DNA from: Corbicula japonica
Taxonomy: Eukaryota > Mollusca > Bivalvia > Venerida > Cyrenidae
Direction: 5' to 3'
Length of the DNA: 64,000 bases
Assembly: GCA_038501625.1 (NCBI GenBank)
Contig: JAZAYU010000001.1
Coordinates: forward strand, 6,775,457 to 6,839,456
A program made the position numbers and the translations under genes. Below the pieces are notes generated by a model that was not told the DNA's origin, did no database searches, and saw only the letters and a list, made by a program, of their open reading frames with translations. Of this stretch, positions 35,289 to 47,895 are shown in pieces (position 1 is the first letter of the stretch; the number at the start of each line of letters is the position of its first letter).

Positions 35289-36178
35289 TGAAAATAATAT
35301 GTTAAAATATCTATTAGTTAAAGCTAGATATAGTAAATAAATATACTTATAACAAAACAGTAATTTAAATACATCTTTAAGTCGTTGTCACGAAATACAG
35401 TCGATAAAATTGTGACAAGCAAAAATTTGTTGCGACAGGTAAAATTTTTGTGTTTACCTGTCGCAATGTCCTGTGAAGGGAAAAAAGTTTTCGCGTAGAC
35501 TGAGACATGCAAGCCACTGAGCTAATTATCCACTCTATGAATTCTTATTTATGTGTCTACAGCTACATGCTGATAAAGGTGCGGGTATGAATTAAAAATT
35601 TTTATGTTGGTGTTATGTTCGTGGCAAGGCCGATCAAAACGCACAATAACTGCACCAAGCCCAAATTATCATTTTTTCTCAGAGAACAATATGCTTCATT
35701 GAAATAAAAGTAGTGAAACTCTTCGCCTAAGACTAAAAATATGTTACAGTCATATAGAGAATTAAATTAAACAGATATGTAAGATCCAAAATTTAGATAA
35801 ATTTTCATAAAATCCCAACACACCAAATAAAATCCCAACATAAACAGAAAAATGGCGCAAAATTACCAGAACGGCAAAAATGAATGCTAGATCCGATTAA
35901 AGCAGTGGTATTGTTCACATTACTTCTCTGCAACAAGCTTTCGTCTTACTTTATTCAGACATGAAGTCCATTTTGTTGATTCTTATTTTATATGCATGAA
36001 AATCTTTGAAACTTGGTATTTCAACATGGCTTCCCACATTGGTTCCCAACATTTCTATTTTTAGACCAAAAAACGGCTATCCCACAATTATTAATAGCAA
36101 CAGGGCAAGTTTAAATTACGTTTTAACATACGATATGCGGTACAAACCGGACAAGCAAAGTAAATTACGATTCATACC
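35289..36178. other. AT-rich intergenic stretch, nothing recognised
   Basis: Only short ORFs and a small imperfect palindrome (TTGTGACAAGC...GCGACAGG...CCTGTCGC at 35411-35466) were seen. Confidence 0.4.
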
Positions 36179-36888
36179 TTAAGGGATTGCCTCACTCCTC
36201 CCAACTTTGTTCATCGATAAAAAGAAAATTGTCAAAATCTCAATAACGGCAAAATGCCGTTAAACGAAACTTTGCACAAATGTATGTTATTAATGTATCT
36301 TTATTTTGCAGATGGTAAGACACGTTATAAGAGTAAAGAAAAATAGCGAGATCTAAAAATTCCCTAAACTTCTATTTACATAAATTCACAAAAACTAAAC
36401 AAAACAAAACATCATTTTAAATGCCCACATGAGTAATATGATGCTGACAACAATTTATTGTGTCCTCGTGACTTACATATGTAAACTTCACGAGATTTTA
36501 GTAAAAGTGTGTTTGACCTTCAATTTTCTGGACGCTTCCTGGTCGCGTAAACGGATGACAATCACTGATTTCTCTTTTAGTAGTTGACAATTTTTTACAA
36601 AGTACACAACATTTTCTTGTCAGTATCATTGCGCTCACTTGGGAATTCAAAATTATGTTTTGTATCGCGTAGTATTTGTGAATTTATGCAAATAGAATTT
36701 TAAGTAATTTTTAGATCTAGCTTTTTTTCTTTACTTTTCTAACGTATCTTACTGTATGCAAAATAAAGATACATTAGTAACATTCATTTGTGCAAAGTTT
36801 CATTAAACGGCATTTTGCCATTATTGAGATTTTGATAATTTTCTTTTTATCGATGAACAAAGTTGGGAGGAGTGTGGCAATCCCTTAA
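36179..36888. mobile_element. Foldback element with about 180-bp inverted arms
   Basis: Left end TTAAGGGATTGCCTCACTCC, right end GGAGTGTGGCAATCCCTTAA; the arms also pair at CATCGATAAAAAGAAAA, AACGGCAAAATGCCGTTAA and ATGTATCTTTATTTTGCA. The centre (36360-36705) is single copy and has no ORF. Related but diverged half copies occur at 55790-55930 and 58780-58920 in the sushi gene. Confidence 0.85.
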
Positions 36889-36911
36889 TAAAAACATGTT
36901 ATAGTATTTAG

Positions 36912-37170
36912 TAGGGATGGGCACGAGTACCCGAGTACTCGGGTACTCGATTAATGTTCGAGTACCCGAGTAGTTCATTAAGTATTCGGGTACTCGATAC
37001 AAAATAAAAAAAAATCAACAAAATTTTATGACAGTCGTCTATATTGAATCTTAAAAATCGCCGACTGACAGTTGATTGTAAACACCTCGCACCTGGTATC
37101 CAATAAACAAGTTGACAGTTATCCGATAACTGGCGCCTAATTGACGCTTTTGTTTGATGCCGTAGATACA
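36912..37170. mobile_element. Terminus of an hAT-like element
   Basis: TAGGGATGGGCACGAGTACC is close to the terminus of the complete hAT-like element at 11570, followed by repeated GAGTACCCGAGTA/ACTCGGGTACTCG words. No matching right end was found, so the element is truncated or longer than can be delimited. Confidence 0.5.
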
Positions 37171-37351
37171 CCAGTTACACAAATAATTCGCAATCATAAA
37201 AATTAGCACCTGAATGTTTTAAGTACAACGTGTCTCTTGTCGGCGATTTATTTGATTTTGTTTTTTGAGTAATTATATTGAAATGCGATTGTTGATTGGA
37301 AGTTTGCAAAACTGAAATCAAATCTGATTGGAGAAATATGCTGTCAGTTGA

Positions 37352-40300
37352 TGCTAAGTAAATGTATTTATCCACGTTTCTATGTAATTCATCTCATATT
37401 TGCTTCAAGGTTATTGGTTGTGAGGATTCACGAAATTCTCGTGCAGTGTCATTATATATGGTGTAAACCTTGGATAAAATTCATTCGAGTCGTCGCATTG
37501 CTATTGTACAGACATATTAAATATTTCTAATCCATAAATTGTAAAGGACGTATTTGAGAAGGTCATTACTTGACTGTGAGAAGGACAATTAAATTTTCTG
37601 ATGGAGTTCATGTTCGGCAACTTTCTTCAAATATCCTAGGGCATGGATACAACTTGAGCTCGGAGTCGGCAATAACAGCGATAGTCGGAACCATTGACAA
37701 ATTATTTTGTCACTGATGAATTTGACAGTCTCGTGATGATTGCTGGATGATGAATAAAAGGCGTATCTAGTCAGCGTCCTGAGAGTGGTTTGCATTTTTC
37801 GGAAATGCTTTTGTATTTTTGTTTTTATTTAGTTTTTCAAATATTGAATTCTAGATATTGGTATAAATGTTTGATTTTTTTTAAATCGAGAGTTTGAGGC
37901 CTTATTTAAAGACTTCGGTTATTTTCGTTGAAGGTTCATGTGATGCTAGAGGGACGAGAACGTTAATCAGCTGTTATTGCATTTGCATTAGTGTTGCAAT
38001 TTTAGTCTGGCCGCTTAATCTCTGTGTAATAGATAATAATTTGACAAGTTAATTTCATAACGATGAAAAATATTGTTACACATGTATTTAAAAAACAAAC
38101 AGCAGTAACAATGAGTGTGATGGTGATAATATCATTTTACTGCGTTTATTTAGGCTTGCTGCAAAACAATCAGATAGGTCATATATAATAAGTTATGCAT
38201 TGTATGTACATTAGCACGTGGAAAACATGGAAAGTGTGTATATTTTATACAGTATAAGACGCTAACTGTACTTTTCTATCCAAATGAAATGAGTGGCTCT
38301 TGTTTTGGAGAGAATAAACTGATCAAAGAGCCTTGTGTTTTCCTATAGTTTACTTACGGTAGTTAGACTTTTAGAAGTATAGAAATAATTAAAACAGTTA
38401 TTTATTATAATATTTTAGTGTTTAATACAATTAAGATTTCAAGCAAATTCTATTGCTTTACATGTGACTTGTCGATTGGTTCGGTAGAAAATAGAATGTT
38501 TATTGAAATCCGCGGATATTTGTTTTCTTTTCCATGATTTATACTGTTTTTATTATAATTCTAACAGTTTTAATTAATTAAGAAAGAGTATGCTTAGTAA
38601 TTTCAGGACAAACAATTTGTTGATCTTTTATGACGGGATGCTGGTTTGAGCCCAACATAATCATTACTATGGCAAGTTCGGCATTAATGCAGTTGGTCAA
38701 CGTAAGCCAAGAATCGGAGAGATTGCTTTGTCAGGTGTTCTGAAACGATGGTTGGATAGGCAAGTGGAAAGTATATTAAAATCTGGCATTTATGGGTTCG
38801 TATATTTTCAGTCATTTTTGAGTTTTCTACGAGAATGTTCATATATGATGGGATGTATATTTGAGTGCGAGCTTTAGCCCATTACCACAATGGGAAGATC
38901 GCCATGTTCCCAAGTTATGATTGTTTGCGTTTTAATATTATAATTTGTACATATAATATGACATCAATCTGTAGATTTTACGGGAAATTATCGGTAACAT
39001 TGCCACAGTTGCGCTGAATAACAAGGAATACTATATTTTTTAAATATTCCAGTATGCATGAATTTCATTTACTCATACCAGAAACATATAGTTCTCACGC
39101 TAAGTTCCTTAGTATATTGGCTCAGAATAACTTGTCGTTGCGTATTACGCTACGTTAGATTGATAAGTGTGTTTCCTTGAAGGTTTTGTCGAGTTGGATT
39201 TGCACGTGCATGTATTGATATGGTTTTATGATATAGTCGATAGAAATTAAAATGTTCAAAAAATTACGTAATAAAAATCTAAAGAAAAAACAAAAACATT
39301 CGCGCTAATAGTGAATTTTACAAACTTTTACTTAATTCTGAGATACTACCAATTCATAAAGGTCTAAGAATAGAATTTTCCCGTTCTTTGTGTTTTTCGA
39401 TAGTATATAGCAATGCAATACGACCATTCCTATTGTACTTGGTGTTTTTATTTCTTTTCCTACCTATGAATTACTTGAATATGGGATAAATAATTTATTT
39501 TCGTTTGAACGCAGTGAATTAGAAAATAAATGTATTTATCCACGTTTCTATGTAATTCATCTCATATATGCTTCAAGGTTATTGGTTGTGAGGATTCACG
39601 AAATTCTCGTGCAGTGTCATTATATATGGTGTAAACCTTGGATAAAATTCATTCGAGTCGTCGCATTGCTATTGTTCAGACATATTAAATATTTCTAATT
39701 TCCCGTCCCACCCACCCTCATTTTATGTGTTTGATTTCACCATTTGCGAAGACGGTTAGAACTCTGTTAACACTTTTGTACACTTTTAGTTGATAGGTGG
39801 CAGCTTAATTACCTTATTTGTCTCATTTTGTTTCTACGATTGTTATCAAGATTTGGTAGTTTGCATTAAAAGTCACTTAGAAGTTATGAAAGATAAATTT
39901 CAAATGATTCTTTTCGCAATTAGAATGGTTCGTAATTTTTGACGTATATATCAAACGCTTTTCAGAAGCTGCATTGGACTGAGAACATTTTCTACAATTT
40001 TATGTGAACAAGCCACTTGGCTGAAAGTTAGATTGTGCGTTCTGTTATTTTGTGTTTGGGTATGTTTGCTTCGATTCTGATCAATCGCCTCTTGGCGAAA
40101 GTGTGCGATATATCCTATTGTGTTTGTTTAGACAAAACAATCACTTTACTAAATCAGTAGTTTAACATAACATTGCATTGAACCGGATGTATTTTGTTTT
40201 CATTAGAGGCTGATGTGGCCTTAATCTCGCTACTGGAGTAAAATTTTATGCGCACTTGGCGTTTAATTATATTCATTTGCATCAATATTACGTTTCCACT

Positions 40301-42265
40301 TGGCGCTGTATTAGCGTGGATGTGTTTGGTTCGATTCTCATGGTGTATAACGAATTCCGAAATCGCCACTTAGTCTTAAATTTAAGTGTCACTTGCCAAG
40401 AATGGCATTTGTTCGAAACAAGAAAAGCAACTTGACTAACATTTCAGCATATTTCATTGCATTTGCTTAAATGCGTCTTGATTTTAAGTTACCGTGAAAA
40501 TTAGAAATTGTATAATTTAAATTTTATCTTGATTAAGATCAGTAGTTATTGGAAGAATAATTTGACACGATTTACACGTGGAATTGGATATATTTTCTAC
40601 GATTAAAACGATAAGGACGAAGAAAACTTCTTAGCGGAGAATGTAGCATTTTAATTGATTTGGCCAAAATATTTGATTTTAATGGACTGATCTCCCATAA
40701 CCTGACAAAATGTGAACGCTATATGCGATTCGATTTAGAGAAAAGATTAGCCACTTCATTTAAAAATAATCGAAAAACGCTTAACATAAATTGATAAGCA
40801 TGATGATTTTTGGACTGCAAATTTAACCACTTAGCGCTGTTAATTTGACTTAGAAGTGCTTGATTGCATTAACTTAAATAAGGAGTTGCTTTAAACCCGC
40901 AAATTGGCTTAAAATTGAAGTGTAGCATGGTGCTGTTTGTAATTGATTTGCTAAGAGAATAGCCGATTGGAATTAGATTGAGGTGTCACTTGGCGCTGTG
41001 TAGCCGCTTGGCTGTGTTGGGAAATTGTTATGCCGATTGGCGAAGTAGTGCCGATTGGCGCTGTATTTAAATGGAATTGCGTTTTGAAGACTAGCCGATT
41101 GGCATGAAAGTGAGTGCCACTTGGCGCGGCATTGGTTGTATTTAACTCGATTATCAGGTTAACGATTTGAGTGATAACTCGCCATGTGGCGTGAAATTGA
41201 AGTGCCGATTGGCGCTGTGTTATGGAATAGTTTTTTGAAGACTAGCCGAATGGCTTGAAAGTGAATGCCATTTGGTGAAGCTTTGGTTGAGTTCAGTTTG
41301 ATTATCAGATGATATTGCCCCTCCTGGGAGCGAACCTCGCCACGTGGCGTAAAATTGAAGCGCTGAGTGGCGCTGTAGTGCCGATTGGCGCTGTGTTGGA
41401 ATTTTATTGTTTTGTGAAAGACTAGCCGATTGGCTTGAAAGTGAATGCCATTTGGCGCTGCATTGGTAGTGTTTAGTTTATCAGATATTGCCCCTCCTGG
41501 GAACGAACCTCGCCACGTGGCGTAAAATTGAAGTGCCGATTGGCGCTGTAGTGCCGATTGGCGCTGTGTTGGAATGTAATTGTTTTGTGAAAGACTAGCC
41601 GACTGGCTTGAAAGTGAGTGCCGTTTGGCGCTGCATTGGTAGTGTTTAGTTTGATTATCAGATATTGCCCCTCCTGGGAACGAACCTCGCCACGTGGCGT
41701 AAAATTGAAGTGCCGATTGGCGCTGTGATGGAATGAAGTTGTTTTTGTGGAAGACTAGCTGACTGGCTTGAAAGTGAGTGCCACTTGGCGCTGGATTGTC
41801 TGACTTTAATTGTTCTTAATGTAAGCGAGTTAAGTCGAATGTAAAAAGTTGAATAAGATGATAGGAATCTACACAAAGACGTTTAGTTAAATTTTGGCGT
41901 TTTCTGTTTCATTATTTTAACTTTGGGCGCAGATTATTAGCAAACAATACTGGCTGTTTTTCTTTTGCATATGTATAAGATGATGTTATTTTTCTATTCA
42001 AGTAGGTTCTGGATGATAATAGACATTCATTGCAGCAGGCTCGAGAATTCCGGTTGTGCGGCTTGACACGAACCAAGACGAGGATGCAGGAAAGATGGGC
42101 TAATAGACGTTAATGAAATGTTGACGTTGAAATATAGTATATAGCAATGCAATACGACCATTCCTATTGTACTTGGTGTTTTTATTTCTTTTCCTACCTA
42201 TGAATTACTTGAATATGGGATAAATAATTTATTTTCGTTTGAACGCAGTGAATTAGAAAATAATA
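37352..42265. repeat. Composite of two units with shared 5' (A) and 3' (B) termini
   Basis: Segment A (37352-37540) recurs at 39525-39702, and segment B (39403-39527) recurs at 42137-42265, both near-identical. The order is A-interior1-B/A-interior2-B, with B running directly into A. TAA is present at each of the three boundaries. The interiors are not similar by eye, and interior 2 contains a GCCNNNNGGC-rich array (40000-41800). No ORF of note and no terminal inverted repeats. Confidence 0.75.
40960..41815. repeat. Tandem array (150-180 bp units) rich in GCC-N4-GGC and CACGTG
   Basis: CTAGCCGATTGGC-type markers occur at 41091, 41242, 41422, 41595 and 41755, giving spacings of 151, 180, 173 and 160 bp. 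Each unit holds several GCCACTTGGCGCTG or GCCGATTGGCGCTG words, and most hold one CGCCACGTGGCG palindrome. Isolated, more degenerate copies of the short motif extend back to about 40000. Confidence 0.88.
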
Positions 42266-43468
42266 TAGTAAATATACGCTTTTTTCGGCGTTAGCTGTCT
42301 AAGCTCACTTATGACCTAATTTTTCGACGAATGAAATGTTGTAAATAATACTCGTATGCTATTATTATGCAACGGGAAAATGAAATAAACTATTTCAATT
42401 GGTAGCTATTTACACCAGAGAGGCATCCAGCAGGGTGGAGAGGTATTCACAATTATTTAGTAAAAAGTGAAATGTATGTTTTGGATATATTAGTTTTCTT
42501 TAAACTTGTAAATACCTTTTGATGTTAGAGTTTGGATTTGCACTCAGAAATCAAACGTAAGATTAATCCTTATTATTGTAACTTGTAACCTATAAAACAA
42601 GTGAGAAAGTAATGCTAATTCACATGTGCACCTGGTCACTGCCACTAAACAAGGTAGTTTATATTCTCTACATCACTGAATTAACAAGTTTCAAGTCAAG
42701 TAAAGTCATGTCAAATATTTATCGGCATTAAACATAATATTTAATGTTCATAGCCATACCAGAGATCTATATATAATATGTATAATATAGGTCTTTGGCC
42801 ATACAAAATATACAAGTTGGCGATATTAATTGAAATCGAAAAGGAAAAAATGACACAACACATATTACAACAAGAAAAAAACGCAACAACAATAAAAAAC
42901 AACACACAAATAGTAGGCCTATACATTTACGCTCAGAAAAGTATGAAATATTGTGTGTGGTACATTGTAATAATAATAATAGAAACTGAAAAAAAAAACT
43001 GATATACATTAGTGACCGTAAACATGGATTAGGCATTCCTTTTTTCAGTAGCCAAATATATATAAATTTTGCTAATTTCTTCAATATGAATATCGACTTA
43101 GATATTTCTAAAACGGCCTTCCTCTATTGCTAATCTGTGAGCAGAACAGCGAAATCTGGAAAATGATGTACGATGAAGGTCGTTAACAACACAATCGAGA
43201 TATTGTTCGTGTTCAAAATCATTCTTAAAAAAATTGTATGAATCTAGTTTAGGAGATAATTCCAAATCTGAGCTCCATTATTTCATAGGTTATAATCATA
43301 GATTCTCTGAATGATCATATTTATATGGTTTACACTTATGTTATCATGGTTACACAATATTATATGCAAAACCTAGTTCATGCAATAGCTTATTGACATT
43401 TACAGTCCATTCATTTAAGAAATTACCAATAATCTTTTGCAAACATAATTTTATAAACAAGTTAATTA
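42266..43468. other. Intergenic, AT-rich, nothing recognised
   Basis: Small ORFs on both strands in low-complexity AT-rich DNA (for example 42767-43084 minus, Phe/Leu-rich) have no credible domain. No exon signals stood out. Confidence 0.4.
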
Positions 43469-43469
43469 G

Positions 43470-44870
43470 GTGTTTTTATAACCAATTTTTAATAATTCTA
43501 ATTTTTCGCATGACGTCCATAGGAAACCTTCCAAATTCGCCTTATACTGCTGCATTAGGCGTTTGTTGTTAAACTCCAAGCAATTGTTTAAGAAATTTAA
43601 GATGAACCCTCTCTATTTCTGCTGCTTTATGAAAACCCCAAGTTTCAGAGCCGTAAAGTAATATCGGTGAAATCATTGAATCAAACTTTTTTTTTTCTGT
43701 AATACCTAGTGGCATTGAATCAAAAAGGAAGTTTAAGGAAAATAGTGCTTTCATAGCTTGTTCAGATAAAACCTTTTGTGCTTGGAACATATTTCCATTT
43801 GAAGACAACTTTAGTCTCAATAATTCGACTGCAAGCACAGACCCAGTATCATACTGACTTTTTACAGATGTCTGTCCTTTACGTCTCAGGCAGTTACTAT
43901 CAAAACTGTGGTGGAAATCGACCCGATTTAAATTCTGTTATTTATCGATAAACGCGAGTCAGGTAAACTTTAAGCGCCGAAATCGAAATTTGTTGACATG
44001 GGATGATGGGTGGAGGTTTAAAAGAGTTTTGCATAAAAAACGAAACCGTTATTTATAAAGGATAACATATATTGATTTTACTTGAATGTGGCTTTTCAGG
44101 TATGTAAATTTTATAAAGATACATATGGTTTAAGATGCTTTATGGAGCCGCCAAAGTTGCGATTCAAATTCCGATCGGCGGCATATAGAAATAGAAGAAA
44201 AATGTTCCGCATTGATTTGAATAGTAACTGGGTTGTGCGCGAAGGACGATCATCACATATATAGAAAAGTCATTGTCGCGCACAAAAAGTTGTACTAACT
44301 TTACTCATAAATAAGTAAATGATTTTACAACATTCAGATTTTTGCCTTCATATTGAAATTGCATGCTTATAATATTCGTATTTCCTTTCTTAAATACCAT
44401 GATAGCACTTTTTTCAACATTTACCGTTATACCGTTATACACCAAGATTTACAATAGTCATTTAATTTGTTAAGCAACATCTGCAATCCTTCACTGCTAT
44501 AAGAAAATAAAACGGTATCATCAGCAAATACAATAACAATAGAAAGATTTGTAGTTCGCCTCATGGTAAATGCATCAAAATTATCAACTTCTATACATTC
44601 ATACATATCATTAAAAAAGAGAGAAAATAAAAACGGAGATAATGATTCGCCTTGTTTTACACCCATATAGCTATCAAAATAGTCAGTTAACTCCCCATTT
44701 ACTCTGACACAGCTCTTTACAACACTACGTACTGCGTAACATTTTTACTATTTTTACTATTTTTGAAGATATTCCAGATTGATTTAATTAATACCAAATA
44801 CCATTACGATATAACAAATCAAAACATTTCTGGAAATCAATAAATGAGAGAAAATCATGAACATGCTTCT
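43470..44870 (-). pseudogene. Non-LTR retrotransposon reverse transcriptase fragment, interrupted
   Basis: On the minus strand, reading from 44870 downward, there is FIDFQKCFD (RT motif A) and SCVRVNGELTDYFDSYMGVK, then QGESLSPFLFSLFFNDMYE, FADDTVLFSY (the catalytic F/YADD box, about 44505-44530) and KLNDYCKSWCITV. The frame is lost near 44740 and 44450. After roughly 430 bp of unrelated sequence (about 43870-44300) the thumb-like region resumes: ISPILLYGSETWGFHKAAE, LKFLKQLLGV, and NAAVYGEFGRFPMDV near 43510-43560. It is a dead fragment with no endonuclease seen; clade not assigned. Confidence 0.85.
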
Positions 44871-44879
44871 ACAAGGGGA

Positions 44880-46240
44880 CTGCAACATCTAGGGGCAAAA
44901 GTGGCAACAGTTAAATGTCATAAACGTTTTTCTGTTAAAAGCCTAAAGTAGACAATTTGTGCAAGTAACTGGTAAACTAAAGGAAAACATTTCAAATGAC
45001 CAGTAAAATTGAAATTATAAAAGTGCTGACTACAGGTTATTGTTTAAATTCCATTGTGGTAAGTTAAGTCGACAGTATTTGCCAGTTCTAAATTGTATAT
45101 ATTATTCAATATCTATTTCATAAACAAAGTTGATAACAGTTTAATATATCCTGACTGTTGATTATTGGGGATATCATATTAATTCCACGGTGGTCAATTC
45201 AACAGACCAGCATTTGCCAGTATTTGCAGGTATTTGCCAGTATTTGCAGGTATTTACCGGTTAATAACGCTGGCCACTCTCCCGGGTCATTACATTCACC
45301 TCTGTTATAGGATAGGAGTACTTTCAACTACTTTTACTTTAACTCAAAAATAGTTCGCCAATTACATTTAAAATTGCTTAGGTTTCTTTGGTTTGAATGA
45401 GAGATAGTGAATATATCTGTCATTTGTTTATCCACAAGATTTCATATTCATAATTATGACTGTATAAAATAAGGCTGTCGAGTTATGTCAAAAATCTTGA
45501 CATTGAGCCTTTCGCAGAGATGTAAAGTGAGTGTAAGGAACGACAACTCTGCGAAGGAGATTGAGCTCTGGCATGGAAAATCCTCATATTTGCCGGCATT
45601 TTGCCAACCATGCCACATTAACATAGCTTAAATGCAATACAAATATCAGCCATTGGCAAGAAGACATAGGGGTTCATCTTTACCACCCAACAATTGATAT
45701 TTTGCGGACAAACTAGTTTTCATGTTTCCACATCTTTATTTGTTTAATTTTGTTTTATTTTGTTTAATGACTGTAGATTTTACTAAATGTACTGATTAGA
45801 AAAAAAGTTAAACAAATCTCGTTTTAATGAAACGACTGGAGATTTTCTTAAATATACTAATTAGAAGAATCGTTAACACTGTACTTAAAAAATGATAGTG
45901 TATTTGAAGCATGCATAATATTCATACTTGTAAGGATATCTTTAAAGGATAAGCTCATATGTATTTTTAACATAATTATATGCAAGTTGATTTCGGTATA
46001 AAACATAGTTTCATGCAATATTTCCAGAAATGGTGTTCGTTTGGGGCAGATCACTGGCGCTTGACAAGCCGCCTCATACCCTGCGAACGCCATTGTTTTC
46101 TTGTAAAAATGAATGGTGTCAAGTCACTAATATTATTCCATTCTATCAAAATATACGAAAATACACAGTCATTTGAAATCGTATTTTTTAAAAAAAATTG
46201 CATATTCTATGTATACAATTATACACGCGTCCACCGGCAG
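44880..46240. other. Intergenic with a short 24-bp tandem repeat
   Basis: CCAGTATTTGCAGGTATTTG repeats at about 45207-45260. Otherwise no gene or repeat was recognised; ORFs of 78 and 92 codons at 45857-46258 overlap on opposite strands and lack domain features. Confidence 0.4.
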
Positions 46241-46985
46241 CTACGGCAACAAGAATGATAACTCCTGTGTGACTTATTTTTGAGTTATGGTCCTTTCTCT
46301 TAAATATGAAATATGACTTAAATATGAAACTTAATGTTGCTTATTAGTTTAAAAGTACTTGCCCTGTTTACGTGCGTATTACTTGTAATACATCTTCTGC
46401 AGGATAAAAGCCACTTATGACAACAAGAATGATCACTCCGTTTCGACTATTTTTTGAGTTTAGCCCCTTTCAAAAGACTTTAATATGAAACGTAATTTTG
46501 CTTATTAGTTTGAAAATACTTGTCATATTAACTTAATAGTGAAATATATATTATTTGCACAATGTGTATACACCGGTGTTACTAACTATTTTGAGACCGG
46601 TGACTAAACATTGTCACGTGTGACAACAAAAATGACAACTCCTGTTTGACTTTTTTTTATTGCACCTGACTTTAATATAAAATGAAATGTTGCTTTATAA
46701 TTTTGAAAGCACATGTCATATTCACATGGTGCCTGGAATATATTGCCATCTATGACAACAAGAACGATCACTACAATCGACGTCGTATTGGCTTTATAAT
46801 TTATATTATCTACATGACGAAAGCATTTATTTCTGAAAACAAGAATGATAACTTCTGATAAACTGTTTTAGTTATGCCCCTTTTAAAAACGTTTGCTGAT
46901 AACCTTTAAAGCTGTACACTAAAATTGAACTATTTTATTTGCACAAAGAAAGCTGTATCTGATAACAAGAATGATAACTGCATGT
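46240..46985. repeat. Diverged tandem repeat around an ACAACAAGAATGATAACTCC motif
   Basis: The motif appears near 46248, 46419, 46624, 46756, 46837 and 46956, with irregular spacing of 80-205 bp and similar following text (TTTTTGAGTTATGGTCCTTT-like, then AATATGAAA). An old decayed array; no coding content. Confidence 0.65.
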
Positions 46986-47139
46986 ACCGTGAATGAACAG
47001 TATTTGAATATTTCCCCTCTCAGATAATTTTCCAAAGACAGAAATGTGGCATAAAACTGTCCAAGTTCGTTTTTGAAATAGCTTGGAAGTTAACAACGTC
47101 TTTTTTTCTGTAAAGCAACTATAAAAAGTAAAGACCCTG

Positions 47140-47640
47140 CCACAATATTCCGCGTTTTCACTGCGTTGGTAAGGCGTTGTTTAACTTTCTAAAGCGCCGT
47201 TAGATCGCAAGAAAAATCTGATGTTTTTTCGTGAAAATGGAGATGCCACAACATCCTCACAGCAATAAAGGCGTTACTACGATGGTCCCTTAGCATTCTG
47301 TTGTTTTCATATGGAGTTCATGTTGGCGCCTCACTTCGCTTACTTCGCTAACACTGAGCTGAAGGCGTGTTAAAGATATTCGGGTTAGCATTTTCTATAA
47401 AGTGTATACATGTACACACACATCTTCATCAAATGTTTATTTGTTCTCGGACAGTTGAAACTATTGTGGTTGTCCAAGTTTGATAGGCACTTCTGAATCA
47501 TTGTTTCTCTGACGAACCTGCATAATATTATAGGCAAGCAGTAGCCCGGCTTTCTGGCGTACATCGACAGAAGTGTCTTGGGAGCGCAATGATCGCCGTG
47601 ACAGCTTCTTAGTCGTTGTAAGAGAGCAATCAATACAGAT
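47140..47640. mobile_element. Truncated second copy of the GCG-rich element
   Basis: GCGTTTTCACTGCGTTGGTA and GATCGCAAGAAAAATCTGA match the reverse complement of 35180-35285; GCAATGATCGCCGTGACAGC matches the other flank (about 33755-33775 reversed). The internal 850-bp element is absent here. Confidence 0.7.
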
Positions 47641-47739
47641 CTGCAGACCTTATGACTTTGCAATGCTATTAGCTTCTTGTGTTTTATATGTTTGTTTGCT
47701 TTAGCATGCAACATTGTTGAGCCGATAAGTGGGTTGGAG

Positions 47740-47895
47740 TTGTTTCACCAAGACCACTTGTACTTTTTAGTGATATGAGAACCTGTTGGGGCAAGTGTGA
47801 GGTTGGTGCACCCTAGAACCTGTCTTAAACCCCCAGTGGCGATTTGATTTGCCACTGACCGTTCCAAGGCGGTAACCCCTCGGGATCTCATTTTT
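47740..47895. repeat. Possible SINE-like fragment
   Basis: AACCCCCAGTGGCGATTTGA and the inverted GCCACTGACCGTTCCAAGGC lie in a compact GC-richer block unlike its surroundings. The style recalls conserved SINE bodies of bivalves, but no tRNA-like A/B boxes could be confirmed. Confidence 0.25.

Noticed and set aside
42767..43084. 105-codon minus ORF rich in Phe/Leu as a membrane protein
   Set aside because: It is AT-rich low-complexity sequence with overlapping ORFs on both strands and no start or splice context.
47740..47895. tRNA gene
   Set aside because: The block is compact and partly palindromic, but a cloverleaf with A and B boxes could not be drawn.
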